Counted from the first letter of the stretch, positions 8,619 through 17,891 are shown. The stretch is 64,000 nucleotides of DNA from Paenibacillus sacheonensis (GCF_009909195.1 NZ_JAAAMU010000010.1:159573-223572), one strand, 5' to 3'. Program-made: numbers and translations. The notes: a model not told the origin generated them from the letters alone.

Positions 8619-9530
8619 ATGGCGCTCAATTTTCATCAACTCCATATTTTTTATACCGTTGCGGAGCGCGGCAGCTTCTCCGCCGCCGCGCAAGCTCTGC
8701 ATATGACGCAGCCGGCCGTGACGATGCAGGTCCAATCCTTGGAGGATTATTTCGGCTCGAAGCTCCTGCAGCGCTCGACCAAACGAATCGAGCTGACGGA
8801 GGCGGGGAGGGCATTGATGCCGTTCGCCCAGCGCAGCATCGATTTGATCCGCGATACCGACCTGCACATGTCCAAATTCACGAAGCAGCTTAAAGGACGG
8901 CTCCAGCTAGGCGCAAGCCTGACGATCGGGGAATATATCCTTCCGCGGCTGCTGGGGCCGTTCGGTCAGGAATTCCCGCATATCGCCATCAGCATGAAAG
9001 TCATGAACACCGCCCAGATTATGGAAGAGATCGTGAATCATCAATTGAACTTCGGCTTGATCGAAGCGCCTGTCAATCATCCGGACATGCATATGGAAGC
9101 GGTGTTGAGCGACGAGCTGAAGCTGATCGTCGGCAAATCGCATCCCCTTGCGGGCAGAACGGAAGTCGAGCTCGAAGAAGTGATGCAATATCCGATCGTG
9201 CTGCGGGAGCAGGGTTCCGGCACGCGGCTCGTCATGGAAGAGCAGCTCCGGGCGAAAAAAATGGACATCGCGGACCTGAAGATCGTGATGGAGCTGGGCA
9301 GCACGGGCGCAGTGAAATCCGCGGTCGAAGCCGGTCTCGGCATCTCGTTCGTATCCGCATCTTCCGTCAAACACGAGGTAGCGCTCGGGCTTATTCAAAC
9401 GATTCCGATTCGGGACGTGCAGTTCAAGCGGCAATTTTATTCCATCTTTCTAAAATCCGCGCTGCTCCCTATTTCTGCCGTTACGTTTCTGACTTTTCTG
9501 AGAGAGAGGGATCTGCAGCAATGGCTCTAA
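8619..9530 (+). CDS. LysR-family transcriptional regulator
   Basis: A 303-residue LysR-type regulator. The N-terminal helix-turn-helix is clear (FHQLHIFYTVAERGSFSAAA, then LHMTQPAVTMQVQSLE), followed by an effector domain with LQLGASLTIGEYILPRLLG and the C-terminal AGLGISFVSASSV segment. It resembles the CysL/YeiE-like branch. ATG 8619 is chosen because GGGAGG ends 10 bases upstream, whereas ATG 8610 directly abuts it. The last 10 bp overlap the PHP-domain gene, so the two are cotranscribed, an unusual pairing for a LysR gene. Effector and targets unknown. Confidence 0.85.
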   Translation: MALNFHQLHIFYTVAERGSFSAAAQALHMTQPAVTMQVQSLEDYFGSKLLQRSTKRIELTEAGRALMPFAQRSIDLIRDTDLHMSKFTKQLKGRLQLGASLTIGEYILPRLLGPFGQEFPHIAISMKVMNTAQIMEEIVNHQLNFGLIEAPVNHPDMHMEAVLSDELKLIVGKSHPLAGRTEVELEEVMQYPIVLREQGSGTRLVMEEQLRAKKMDIADLKIVMELGSTGAVKSAVEAGLGISFVSASSVKHEVALGLIQTIPIRDVQFKRQFYSIFLKSALLPISAVTFLTFLRERDLQQWL

Positions 9531-10393
9531 TTGAACGTGATCTAAACGGCAAGGCGGATTTGCATACGCATACAACGTCTTCTGACGGCCTGCAGCGGCC
9601 GTCCGATAATGTCGCGGTCGCGAAGGCGAGAGGGCTTGCGGCAATCGCCATCACCGATCACGATACGGTTGACGGCATCGAGGAAGCGATGGAAGCGGGC
9701 GAACGTCTCGGCATCGCCGTCGTTCCGGGCGTGGAAATCAGCACCGTCGCGGAAGGCATCGATATTCATATTCTGGGTTATTACATGGATTGGCGCAGTG
9801 CGGAATGGCGCCGGAAGCTGGAGCGTCTGCTCACGCTCAGGGAACAGCGCAACGACATGATCATCGCGCGGCTGAACGAGCTGGGTATCGCGATTACGCT
9901 TGGAGAGGTCGAGGAAGAGGCGAAGTCGCAGGGCAAGGACAGCGGCTCTCTGGGACGGCCGCACATCGCCGCGGTGTTGGTGAAGAGAGGCTTCGTCGGT
10001 TCGATGCAGGAAGCGTTCGATCGCTACCTGGGCCAAGACGGGGCGGCGTACGCCAATCCGCCGCGGCTGCATCCGTTCGAGGCGCTGGAATGGATCCGCG
10101 AGGCCGGCGGAACGAGCGTCATCGCCCATCCGGGCTTATACGGCAACGATGAGCTCGTCCAAGCGATCGTCGCGCGCGGCGCCCAAGGGATCGAAGTCTA
10201 CCACTCCGATCACGACGAAGCCGCCGAGGCGCGGTATTTGAAGATCGCCCAGGATCATGGTTTGATCGTAACGGGCGGTTCGGACTTTCACGGCGAACGG
10301 CAGGGCGTCGTGTTTCACGGCGAGATCGGCAGCCGGACGGTCGATGCGGCCGTTCTGGAGCAGCTGGATCCCGCGCGTCGGAATAACAAATAG
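9521..10393 (+). CDS. PHP-domain phosphoesterase (nucleoside bisphosphate phosphatase / 5'-3' RNase type)
   Basis: A 290-residue PHP-domain metal phosphoesterase. Metal-binding motifs are visible: DLHTHTTSSDG at about 13-23, ITDHDTVDG near 44-52, PGVEIS near 69-74, SVIAHPG near 200 and GGSDFHG near 252-258. This architecture is that of the TrpH/YciV/RNase AM family, which hydrolyses 3',5'-nucleotide bisphosphates such as pAp and short RNA 5' ends. ATG 9521 lies inside the end of the LysR gene with GAGGG 9 bases upstream. Substrate cannot be fixed from sequence. Confidence 0.85.
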   Translation: MALIERDLNGKADLHTHTTSSDGLQRPSDNVAVAKARGLAAIAITDHDTVDGIEEAMEAGERLGIAVVPGVEISTVAEGIDIHILGYYMDWRSAEWRRKLERLLTLREQRNDMIIARLNELGIAITLGEVEEEAKSQGKDSGSLGRPHIAAVLVKRGFVGSMQEAFDRYLGQDGAAYANPPRLHPFEALEWIREAGGTSVIAHPGLYGNDELVQAIVARGAQGIEVYHSDHDEAAEARYLKIAQDHGLIVTGGSDFHGERQGVVFHGEIGSRTVDAAVLEQLDPARRNNK

Positions 10394-10397
10394 CGAT

Positions 10398-10420
10398 ACG
10401 CAGCTTCTGGAAGCTTGCGT
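10398..10420. repeat. Hairpin between convergent genes
   Basis: ACGC-A-GCTTC, TG loop, GAAGC-TT-GCGT. It lies between the PHP gene and rqcH but lacks a T run on either strand, so it is only a weak terminator candidate. Confidence 0.35.
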
Positions 10421-10453
10421 ACCGCTCGGCGCACATCGGCGGCAATCGCCGGA

Positions 10454-12310
10454 TTAGATTTTGATTTGCGAAGGCAGGTCCTTGAGGCGCTGTTCATCCG
10501 GAGTGATGAACAGCGTTTTTTGATGATCGTAGATGACAAAACCCGGTTTGGCGCCGCTCGGTTTCTTGACATGGCGGATGAGCGTGTAGTCGACGGGAAC
10601 CATTGACGACGAGCGAGCCTGGCTGAATTGCGCCGCCAGCATGGCCGCCTCTTCGAGCGTGCTGTCATTGAAGGCGTTCCCGCGGATCACGACATGCGAG
10701 CCGGGGATGTCCTTGGTATGCAGCCATGTGTCGTTCGGCCCCGCCACTTTGTTCGTCAAAAAATCGTTCTGCGTGTTGTTCTTGCCTACATAGATCGGCA
10801 GGCCTTCCGATGAAGTGTAGCAGAGGAGCGCCGGCTGCTTCGGCTTCTTCTTCTTGGCCCCGCGCTTCACGCGCTGTCTCATGTACCCCTGATCGACGAG
10901 TTCTTCTCGTATCTCCTCGATATCGGCAAGCGATGCGCTGTCGAGCTGCTGCAGAAGCGAGGCGAGATACTGGATCTCCCGCTCGGCCAGCTCCATCTGT
11001 TCGGCCACGACCGTTTGGCTGTTGCGGAACTTGGCATATTTCTTGAACAGCCGCTGCGCATTCTGGGAAGGCGTCAGCTGCGGATCGAGCGTGATCGTGA
11101 CGAGCGGCATGTCTTCCTCGTAATAGTTCGCAAGCTCCACGGAAGTATCGCCGCGCTGAACCGCGTGCAGGCTGGCCGTCAGCAGCTCGCCCAAGATGCG
11201 GAATTTATCGGCTTCGCGTGCCTCGCGCAGCGTTTCCTCCAGCTTTTCTACCTTTTTCTCGTTCTTATTGCGTTCGTTTTGCAGGAAACGGATGAGATCC
11301 GACACCCGCTGCTTCACGGTATCGCGCTGCGCTTTGTCGCCGTAGAAGGCCTCGAGGCAGGCGCTTACCGTTGCGAATGCCGAGGTGTCTCCGGAGAGAT
11401 GCGTCAATGCCGTCACGGAGAAGGCGGACTTCCCGCTGCCGCCGCTTAGGGCGACGATCTGCGGTTCGTACTTGCGCGTCCGGAACTGCGTCATCAACTC
11501 ATTGAATATCGGCCAAAGCGTACCGCTCGTAAGCTGCAGCTCATCCAGACCATTCGGCAGCGTGATCGGTGCTTCGCCCGCGGTTCCACGGTAGACGATT
11601 TCCTTGGCCAGCAGGGGGCTCAGTCCGCTGAACGCGGCGACGATCAGCTTGTCCGGCGTCAACGATTCGGCCGGGACCGCCTTCGGCGCCGTTCCGAAAT
11701 GGATGCTGTCCTCGTCGGGCATCGGCGGATGCAATAAAGCCGTCCCGGCCGCATGAAGCGCGTCCGTGAATTCCTGCTCGTTCAAGATCGAGAACGGATC
11801 GCGTTTGCCCTGCTCCGGCGGGGAGACGTAAGCCGTCCCCGGCATAACGACGCGGAAGCTGCTGATGGACGGCGTGACATGGTGAATGCCATCGTGGATG
11901 GTCTCCGTGGCCGCATCGAGCAGAATTATGTTGCTGTGCCGGCCCATGAGCTCGATGACGATTCGCTTCTGAAACGTATCGCCCAGCTCGTCCCTCTGGC
12001 GGACATCGAGATGAAGGATGCGTTCATTGCCGACTTGACGGACGGCTTCGATCACGGCGCCTTCGCAATATTTGCGCATCAGCATGCAGAACATCGGCGC
12101 CTCCATCGGGTTGACGAAGGATTGCTCCGACCAGTGCACGCGCGGGTAGGTCGGGTTAGCCGAGAGCAGCAGCCTGCCCTGGATTCCGCCGCCGCGAATT
12201 TGCAGAACGAGGTCATGCGGCGACGGCTGGTGTATTTTATGAATGCGCGCTCCGACGCAGGCTTGAAGCTCATCCGCGACGGCGCGGGTAACGATTCCAT
12301 CTAAGGCCAT
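10454..12310 (-). CDS. rqcH: Rqc2/RqcH-family NFACT protein (ribosome quality control)
   Basis: A 618-residue NFACT protein. RqcH binds stalled 50S-peptidyl-tRNA complexes and drives alanine tailing of the nascent chain for degradation; older annotations call it fibronectin-binding protein. Visible parts: NFACT-N (MALDGIVTRAVADEL, residues 1-15, through SFVNPMEAPMFCMLMRKYCEG), a central helical/coiled-coil region (about 270-450) and the C-terminal NFACT-R domain with KNNTQNDFLTNKVAGPNDTW and DIPGSHVVIR. Start ATG 12310 has AAAGGGG 10 bases upstream. It is divergent from the P-type ATPase, as yloA and yloB are linked in B. subtilis, though there they share a strand. Confidence 0.92.
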   Translation of the reverse strand: MALDGIVTRAVADELQACVGARIHKIHQPSPHDLVLQIRGGGIQGRLLLSANPTYPRVHWSEQSFVNPMEAPMFCMLMRKYCEGAVIEAVRQVGNERILHLDVRQRDELGDTFQKRIVIELMGRHSNIILLDAATETIHDGIHHVTPSISSFRVVMPGTAYVSPPEQGKRDPFSILNEQEFTDALHAAGTALLHPPMPDEDSIHFGTAPKAVPAESLTPDKLIVAAFSGLSPLLAKEIVYRGTAGEAPITLPNGLDELQLTSGTLWPIFNELMTQFRTRKYEPQIVALSGGSGKSAFSVTALTHLSGDTSAFATVSACLEAFYGDKAQRDTVKQRVSDLIRFLQNERNKNEKKVEKLEETLREAREADKFRILGELLTASLHAVQRGDTSVELANYYEEDMPLVTITLDPQLTPSQNAQRLFKKYAKFRNSQTVVAEQMELAEREIQYLASLLQQLDSASLADIEEIREELVDQGYMRQRVKRGAKKKKPKQPALLCYTSSEGLPIYVGKNNTQNDFLTNKVAGPNDTWLHTKDIPGSHVVIRGNAFNDSTLEEAAMLAAQFSQARSSSMVPVDYTLIRHVKKPSGAKPGFVIYDHQKTLFITPDEQRLKDLPSQIKI

Positions 12311-12469
12311 AGCGTATATTCCCCTTTACTTGTCATTCATCTTTCCTATCATGCCATAACCGGAACAAAAACTTAAGTCCCGGGCTGGGATATTTTCAGG
12401 TTTGTCCGAATACATTTAGCCCATAGAGGCTGTCCGTCAGGCGGCGAGTATCGGAAGGGAGTCGGAGGA

Positions 12470-15262
12470 ATGGAACAAGGAATGTGGCATGGACTGGAAA
12501 CGGCCGAGCTGGCGAAGGCATTGGATGCGAACCTGGAAACCGGGCTGTCGCCGGACAAGGCGGCCGAGCGATTGATGCAGGTAGGCCGAAACGAGCTGTC
12601 GGAGGGGAAGAAAGTTTCGCCGCTGAAGCTCTTTCTGGGTCAGTTCAAAGACTTCATGGTGCTGGTGCTCATGGGGGCGACTTTGATCTCGGGGCTGCTC
12701 GGCGAATATTTGGACGCCATTACGATCGTTGCGATTATCGTGATCAACGCCGTTCTCGGATTCGTGCAAGAGTTCCGGGCGGAGAAATCGCTGCGCGCGC
12801 TCAAAGCGCTGTCGGCTCCGATGGCCAAGGCGCTGCGCGGAGGAGAAATTATCTTTATTCCCGCGAGCGAGCTCGTTCCGGGAGATGTCGTAGAGCTTGA
12901 GAGCGGCGACCGGATCCCGGCAGACCTGCGGTTTACCGAAACGAACAGCTGTTACGCGGAAGAGTCGGCTTTGACGGGCGAGTCGGTGCCGGTGAACAAG
13001 CACTGCGATCCGATCAAGTCATCGGATATTCCGCTCGGCGATATGCGCAACATCGGCTTCATGGGCACGATGATCACCCGCGGCACGGCCAAGGGCATCG
13101 TCGTCCGGACAGGCATGAACACGGAAATGGGCAAAATCGCCAATCTGATTCAGCAGACGGAATCGATGGAGACGCCGCTCCAGCACCGTCTTGAGCAGCT
13201 GGGCAAAATTCTCATCATCGTCGCTCTGGCGCTCACGGTCATGGTCGTGCTTGCAGGCATCCTTCACGGTCAACCGGCTTACGAAATGTTCCTTGCCGGC
13301 GTCAGCCTGGCGGTCGCCGCGATTCCGGAAGGACTGCCGGCCATTGTTACGATCGCTCTCGCGCTCGGCGTGCAGCGGATGATTAAACGGCGCGCGATCG
13401 TGCGCAAACTGCCTTCCGTCGAGACGCTCGGCTGCGCGTCCGTCATCTGCTCGGACAAGACGGGAACGTTGACGCAAAATAAAATGACCGTGACGAAGCT
13501 GTGGATCGGCGGACGCGGCATGGATATTACGGGCGAAGGCTACGAGCCGGCCGGGGGCTGCTTCGAGGGCGGCAAGGGCGTAGATATCAAGCATGACCAG
13601 TCGCTTCGCCGGCTGCTGCAGGTCGCGGCGCTGTGCAACAACGCAACCGTCTCCAAGCTCGACCAAGAGCCGGATCCCAAGCGCAAGAAGGGAAAAGGCA
13701 TGATCGTGCAGGACGAGTGGGTGTTGAAAGGCGATCCGACGGAAGGGGCGCTGACGGTACTGGCCTCCAAGCTCGGGGTATCCGCCAAGTCGATGGAAGG
13801 GCTCTATAAGCGGATCAAGGAGTATCCGTTCGATTCCGAGCGCAAGCGGATGTCCGTGCTGGTCTCGCATCAAGGAGGACGCCTGGTCTGCACGAAGGGC
13901 GCGCCGGACGTGCTGATGAATCAATGCGCGTACATTTTATGGGACGGCAAAGTCGTGCCATTCACGGCTACGCTCAAGCAGAAGGTCGGGGATGCAGGAG
14001 AGAAGCTGGCCGCGGGCGCGCTTCGGGTACTGGGTTTCGCCTACCGCGAGCTGCGTCCGCATGATGCGTCGGAGGTGGAAACGGATGTCGAGCATTCGCT
14101 GATCTTCGTCGGCCTATCCGGCATGATCGACCCGCCGCGCCGCGAAGTGAAGGAAGCGATCGCGAACTGCCGCCGTGCGGGCATCAAGACGGTCATGATT
14201 ACCGGCGACCATCAATCGACGGCGGAAGCGATCGCGGGACAGCTCGGCATCATGCCGCGCGGCGGCATCGCGGTCAGCGGGCAGCAATTGAACGAAATGT
14301 CGGAGGAACAGCTGGATCGGCTGGCCGATAATATCTTCGTATACGCACGCGTATCGCCTGAGCATAAGCTGCGTATCGTCAAGGCGCTGCAGCGCAAAGG
14401 ACATGTCGTGGCGATGACCGGCGACGGCGTCAACGACGCGCCGGCGATCAAGGCGGCCGACATCGGCATCGCGATGGGCATCACCGGAACAGACGTATCC
14501 AAGGAAGCATCGTCGCTCGTCCTGAGCGATGACAATTTCTCGAGCATCGTGGCCGCCATCGAGGAAGGCCGGGGCATCTACGAGAACATTCGCAAATTTA
14601 TCCGCTACCTGCTTGCTTCGAACGTGGGCGAAATCTTAACGATGTTCCTGGCGATGATGGCCGGACTGCCGCTGCCGCTCGTGCCGATCCAAATCTTGTG
14701 GGTGAACCTGGTGACGGACGGCCTGCCTGCCATGGCGCTTGGCGTCGACCAGGCAGAGAAGGACCTCATGCAGCAGAAGCCGCGCTCTGCGAAGGAAAAT
14801 ATATTCGCCCGCAGGCTCGGTTGGAAAATCATCAGCCGCGGTATTCTGATCGGCGTGTTCACGCTGGCGGCGTTCTGGATAACGCTGCGCATCAAGCCGG
14901 GCGACCCGCAAAATCTAATCCACGCGCAGACGGTCGCGTTCGCAACGCTCGTCATGGCGCAGTTGATCCACGTATTCGACTGCCGCAGCTCGAGATCGAT
15001 TTTCCACCGCAACATCCTGCAAAATAAATATTTGCTGTTCGCCGTCCTGTCGTCGGTCGTGCTGATGCTTGCCGTCTTGTACGTGCCGGTATTGCAGCCG
15101 ATTTTCAAAACCGTGCCGCTAACGATCCGCGACTGGTGCCTGGTGCTTGTCGCCGCCGGAATCCCGACGTTCTTCATGGGCATCGGCAGCGTGCTCGGCA
15201 CGACGGACAAGAAGAAGAAATCCAAATGGCCGCTCGGAGGCCAAAAAGCAGCGATGCGTTGA
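12470..15262 (+). CDS. P-type Ca2+-transporting ATPase (SERCA-like)
   Basis: A 930-residue P-type cation pump. Motifs in order: the N-terminal cation-ATPase domain, two N-terminal membrane helices, TGESVPV (actuator), [15 protein letters not shown] (Ca2+-site helix 4), the phosphorylation site [19 protein letters not shown] (nucleotide domain), [17 protein letters not shown], and a C-terminal block of six membrane helices with [17 protein letters not shown]. This matches YloB-type calcium pumps, for which export of Ca2+ and a role in spore heat resistance have been reported. GGGAG lies 8 bases before ATG 12470. A strong terminator follows. Confidence 0.92.
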   Translation: MEQGMWHGLETAELAKALDANLETGLSPDKAAERLMQVGRNELSEGKKVSPLKLFLGQFKDFMVLVLMGATLISGLLGEYLDAITIVAIIVINAVLGFVQEFRAEKSLRALKALSAPMAKALRGGEIIFIPASELVPGDVVELESGDRIPADLRFTETNSCYAEESALTGESVPVNKHCDPIKSSDIPLGDMRNIGFMGTMITRGTAKGIVVRTGMNTEMGKIANLIQQTESMETPLQHRLEQLGKILIIVALALTVMVVLAGILHGQPAYEMFLAGVSLAVAAIPEGLPAIVTIALALGVQRMIKRRAIVRKLPSVETLGCASVICSDKTGTLTQNKMTVTKLWIGGRGMDITGEGYEPAGGCFEGGKGVDIKHDQSLRRLLQVAALCNNATVSKLDQEPDPKRKKGKGMIVQDEWVLKGDPTEGALTVLASKLGVSAKSMEGLYKRIKEYPFDSERKRMSVLVSHQGGRLVCTKGAPDVLMNQCAYILWDGKVVPFTATLKQKVGDAGEKLAAGALRVLGFAYRELRPHDASEVETDVEHSLIFVGLSGMIDPPRREVKEAIANCRRAGIKTVMITGDHQSTAEAIAGQLGIMPRGGIAVSGQQLNEMSEEQLDRLADNIFVYARVSPEHKLRIVKALQRKGHVVAMTGDGVNDAPAIKAADIGIAMGITGTDVSKEASSLVLSDDNFSSIVAAIEEGRGIYENIRKFIRYLLASNVGEILTMFLAMMAGLPLPLVPIQILWVNLVTDGLPAMALGVDQAEKDLMQQKPRSAKENIFARRLGWKIISRGILIGVFTLAAFWITLRIKPGDPQNLIHAQTVAFATLVMAQLIHVFDCRSSRSIFHRNILQNKYLLFAVLSSVVLMLAVLYVPVLQPIFKTVPLTIRDWCLVLVAAGIPTFFMGIGSVLGTTDKKKKSKWPLGGQKAAMR

Positions 15263-15272
15263 TCGAGAAGAG

Positions 15273-15305
15273 GACTGTCTGGGGATTATTCCAGGCAGTC
15301 TTTTT
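15273..15305 (+). terminator. Rho-independent terminator after the Ca2+ ATPase gene
   Basis: GACTGTCTGG (15273-15282) pairs with CCAGGCAGTC (15291-15300), then T5. Confidence 0.85.
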
Positions 15306-15353
15306 CGCGTTCGCGCCTCTAGGCGTGAGACTTCGGCGAGAAACGACTTGGAT

Positions 15354-15381
15354 ACCTTGACCCTGCGTCATGGTTTATACT
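15354..15381 (+). promoter_or_regulatory. MerR-type dyad operator and -10 element
   Basis: ACCTTGAC (15354-15361), 5-base centre, GTCATGGT (15367-15374) form a dyad with one mismatch, directly followed by a TATACT -10 at 15376-15381. MerR regulators bind dyads placed inside an overlong spacer; a weak TTGGAT -35 lies at 15348-15353. The position 70 bp ahead of the MerR-type gene suggests autoregulation (inference). Confidence 0.6.
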
Positions 15382-15443
15382 GTAGTTCAGGAACAGGAAC
15401 AGGAACAATAGTCCAAGGCAGGGATGAAGGAGGCTTCGTTGGC

Positions 15444-16457
15444 GTGAAAATCAATGAAATTGCGGAGAGGCTGGCGATAACGCCGCGCGCGATCAGGCTC
15501 TATGAAACGAAGGGGCTGCTCAAGCCCGGACGCGAAGCAAAGAACGGCTACCGGATTTTCTCGGAGAGCGACGCTTGGCGGCTGCAAACGATTGCCGCGC
15601 TGCGGAGCGTCGGGCTTGGATTGGATCGAATCAAAACGTTGATCGAACGGCATGACGAAGGGGATTCCGCGACCGTGCACCATGATCTTGAGCTGCAAAG
15701 AATGGCGCTCGTCTCCAAATGGGTGGAAAGCAAATACGCGATCGCCATGCTGGATGAACTGATCGGGCGGCTGGAGGCGAAGGGGAAGCTGGAGCCCGAG
15801 GACCTGCTTCAATTGACGGGCCGGCTGAAGGAGGTTCGGCGGCAGCAGGAATCATGGATCGACGCCTGGCAATTCGACAAGCTTGCAGCCGAATTCGACG
15901 GTTCCTCCGCATGGATGTCCGCAGGTGCCGCATTGTCGCAGGCGGAGTACGAGCAAGTATTGGATTTAATCATGCAGTGGGTATCGCCGCAGGAGGGCGA
16001 AGAAGGGCTGGATATCGGGACGGGGACAGGGAATTTAGCCGGCCTGCTCGCAGCGGGCGGGGCCCGGATGTCGGGCGTCGACCAGTCCAGGGAAATGTTG
16101 TCCCTTTGCCGGGACAAGCATCCTTCCGTAACGGCCAAGCTGGGCAATGCGCTCGCGCTTCCCTTCGCGGACGGGCGATTTCCGTTCGTCGTATCCGCGT
16201 TCGCGCTGCATTATATGAGCGGCGGGCAGCAGCTGCTGGCGCTGGAAGAAATGGACCGCGTGCTGAAACCGCACGGGAGAATTTGTCTAGCTGGCCTCAT
16301 GCGGGACAATGGGCTGGGGGCAGGAGAGTCGGACCCGACGAGGCATGCAATCGACCGCAGCGAGCTGACGGCTTGGTTCAGGGAACGCGGTTATATTACG
16401 CTGCATTATAGTATCAACACGAGCATTGGCGCGCTCTACGCCGTTCGCAAACATTGA
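15444..16457 (+). CDS. MerR-family regulator fused to a SAM-dependent methyltransferase
   Basis: A 337-residue fusion. Residues 3-70 are a MerR winged helix (INEIAERLAITPRAIRLYE, then GLLKPGR and NGYRIFSESD), followed by a helical dimerisation stretch (about 75-140). Residues 150-337 are a class I methyltransferase with motif I LDIGTGTGNLAGLL near 189-202, an acidic SGVDQSREML motif II and VLKPHGRICLAGLM. MerR proteins normally end in a small effector-binding domain, so the enzyme replaces it. GTG 15444 is chosen because GAAGGAGG lies 10 bases upstream. The second methyltransferase starts 62 bp downstream. One idea is a regulator that senses or methylates a small molecule; the substrate is unknown. 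Confidence 0.82.
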   Translation: MKINEIAERLAITPRAIRLYETKGLLKPGREAKNGYRIFSESDAWRLQTIAALRSVGLGLDRIKTLIERHDEGDSATVHHDLELQRMALVSKWVESKYAIAMLDELIGRLEAKGKLEPEDLLQLTGRLKEVRRQQESWIDAWQFDKLAAEFDGSSAWMSAGAALSQAEYEQVLDLIMQWVSPQEGEEGLDIGTGTGNLAGLLAAGGARMSGVDQSREMLSLCRDKHPSVTAKLGNALALPFADGRFPFVVSAFALHYMSGGQQLLALEEMDRVLKPHGRICLAGLMRDNGLGAGESDPTRHAIDRSELTAWFRERGYITLHYSINTSIGALYAVRKH

Positions 16458-16519
16458 CTTGACCTTCACCCGGCGTCAAGCCTCATGCTGAGGAAGACAA
16501 CAATCCGGGAGGGAATACG

Positions 16520-17218
16520 ATGATCGAACACGACATTATTTATCAAACCCAAGCCGAGCGTTACGAAAGGCTAATCGCCAGCGAAGACGCCGAGGACAAT
16601 CTGCTTCGCGCCATTCAAACGATCGTACCCGACCTGACGGTGCTGGATGCGGTCGACATCGGTTCCGGCACTGGAAGGCTGGCGAGGCTGCTTGCCCCGC
16701 AGGTAAGATCCATTCTATTGACGGATGCATCGCAAGCCATGCTCGATATCGCCGCCAAACAGCTGACGGAAGCAAAGATGACCAATTGGCGGACCAGTCA
16801 AGGCGTCAACGACCGGCTTCCTCTGGTTAACCAAAGCGTCGATCTGCTGACCGCGGGCTGGACGATCTGTTATTCGGCAAGCAGCAATGTCCCGAACTGG
16901 CGGACGAACTTGCAAGCCATCCTCGCCGAAATGGAACGAGTGATCCGTCCGGGAGGCACGGCGATCATCTTCGAAAACTATGGCACCGGCGCGTCCGAAC
17001 CGAATCCCCCAAGCTTTCTGAAGGATTATTATCGAGCGCTGGAGCAGCAGCATGGCTTCGAGCATCGGTACATCCGGACGGATTTCCATTTCGCCTCCGA
17101 GGAAGAAGCATTCGCCCTCATCGATTTCTTCTTCGGCAGCGAGTTCAGCCAGCAAGTGGTGAACGACCAAACCGTTCATTTCCCCGAATGCACAGGTATC
17201 TGGTGGAAAAGCTTTTAA
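16520..17218 (+). CDS. Class I SAM-dependent methyltransferase
   Basis: A 232-residue methyltransferase with motif I VDIGSGTGRLARLL at about 45-58, an acidic ILLTDASQAMLDIA motif II and ERVIRPGGTAIIFENYG as post-motif III. Fold and size fit the Methyltransf_11/UbiE-like small-molecule group; the substrate is not identifiable. ATG 16520 follows GGGAGGGAA. It lies 62 bp after the MerR-methyltransferase fusion on the same strand, with no terminator between, so the two are probably one transcript. The region after its stop is a repeat island rather than a clear terminator. Confidence 0.82.
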   Translation: MIEHDIIYQTQAERYERLIASEDAEDNLLRAIQTIVPDLTVLDAVDIGSGTGRLARLLAPQVRSILLTDASQAMLDIAAKQLTEAKMTNWRTSQGVNDRLPLVNQSVDLLTAGWTICYSASSNVPNWRTNLQAILAEMERVIRPGGTAIIFENYGTGASEPNPPSFLKDYYRALEQQHGFEHRYIRTDFHFASEEEAFALIDFFFGSEFSQQVVNDQTVHFPECTGIWWKSF

Positions 17219-17264
17219 GGAAGGGAGCCCCAAAAGGCGCGCCGACTTTTGCCTGCAAATGCTC

Positions 17265-17490
17265 AGGCAATCGCATATCGAACTTCGCCGCCCAAGGACA
17301 AGGCGGCCCACCAATTGCCGGCAGAGCACAGCGAAAAGCCCAGGCAATCGTGTAACGAACTTCGCCGCCAAGAACCTGGCGGCCCATAATTGCCGGCGGA
17401 GCGCAGCGAATAGCCCAGGCAATCCCACAAACCATCTTCGCCGCCAAGAACCTGGCGGCCCCCAAATTGCCGGAGAGCGCAGCGAACCCC
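17265..17490. repeat. Three tandem copies of a 74-77 bp palindromic unit
   Basis: Copies begin with AGGCAATC at 17265, 17342 and 17417, and a fourth partial start is at 17491. Each contains a GCCGCC...GGCGGC hairpin (17287-17307, 17364-17383, 17440-17459) followed by ATTGCCGG and an AGCGAA block. Stems are kept while loops differ. Confidence 0.85.
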
Positions 17491-17507
17491 AGGCAATCCA
17501 ACCCTGC

Positions 17508-17678
17508 GCCAAACGTAAAGCGTGTCCCGCAAGGGACGAAAGCGAGCCCAGCACGCATGGACTCCTCGCGCGTCTCTCCGGCGCATCACGTTCCCATGGT
17601 CCCGCAAGGGACACCAGGCAGCTCACATCCGCCAAACGTAAAGCGTGTCCCGCGAGGGACGAAAGCGAGCCCGGCACG
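17508..17678. repeat. Two 48-bp direct repeats with GNRA-loop hairpins
   Basis: Copies at 17508-17555 and 17631-17678 are identical at 46 of 48 positions by eye. Each holds GTCCC-loop-GGGAC, with loop GCAA in the first and GCGA in the second. A third such hairpin with a GCAA loop lies between them at 17599-17612. Confidence 0.85.
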
Positions 17679-17754
17679 TAGAAACACGGGTGCGATTCTC
17701 TGCGGCGCCAACGTTATCCCCATTCGGGTGTCCAGAGGGCGGAGCCCTTGGGGT

Positions 17755-17772
17755 CCCCCTTGGAGAAGGGGG
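17755..17772. repeat. CCCCCTT/AAGGGGG hairpin
   Basis: CCCCCTT (17755-17761), GGAG loop, AAGGGGG (17766-17772), preceded by an AGGGC/GCCCT hairpin at 17736-17748. No T run follows, so it is not a standard terminator. Confidence 0.7.
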
Positions 17773-17830
17773 ATTTAGGGGAATCGACACATAACTACAT
17801 GAAAGTGATGCAAAAATGCAAAGATTAAAG

Positions 17831-17891
17831 TACAATAAATAAATTATAATAGTTGCAAATGGAAACCTAATAGGTAGAGGAGAGCAACTAT
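17831..17891 (+). promoter_or_regulatory. dapF promoter region and leader hairpin
   Basis: TACAAT at 17831-17836 and TATAAT at 17845-17850 are -10 candidates without good -35 elements. ATAGTTGC (17849-17856) pairs with GCAACTAT (17884-17891); the ribosome site GAGGAG sits in the loop beside the 3' arm. Confidence 0.4.

Noticed and set aside
10398..10420. A bidirectional terminator between the PHP gene and rqcH
   Set aside because: A hairpin exists but neither strand has a T run, so it is listed only as a hairpin.
17265..17500. CRISPR array
   Set aside because: Units of 74-77 bp are repeated nearly end to end, without unique spacers of constant length, and no cas genes are nearby.
16715..17677. 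A 320-residue minus-strand open frame over the methyltransferase end and repeat island
   Set aside because: It is antisense to a clear gene and then reads through the tandem repeats; the product is repetitive and has no ribosome site.
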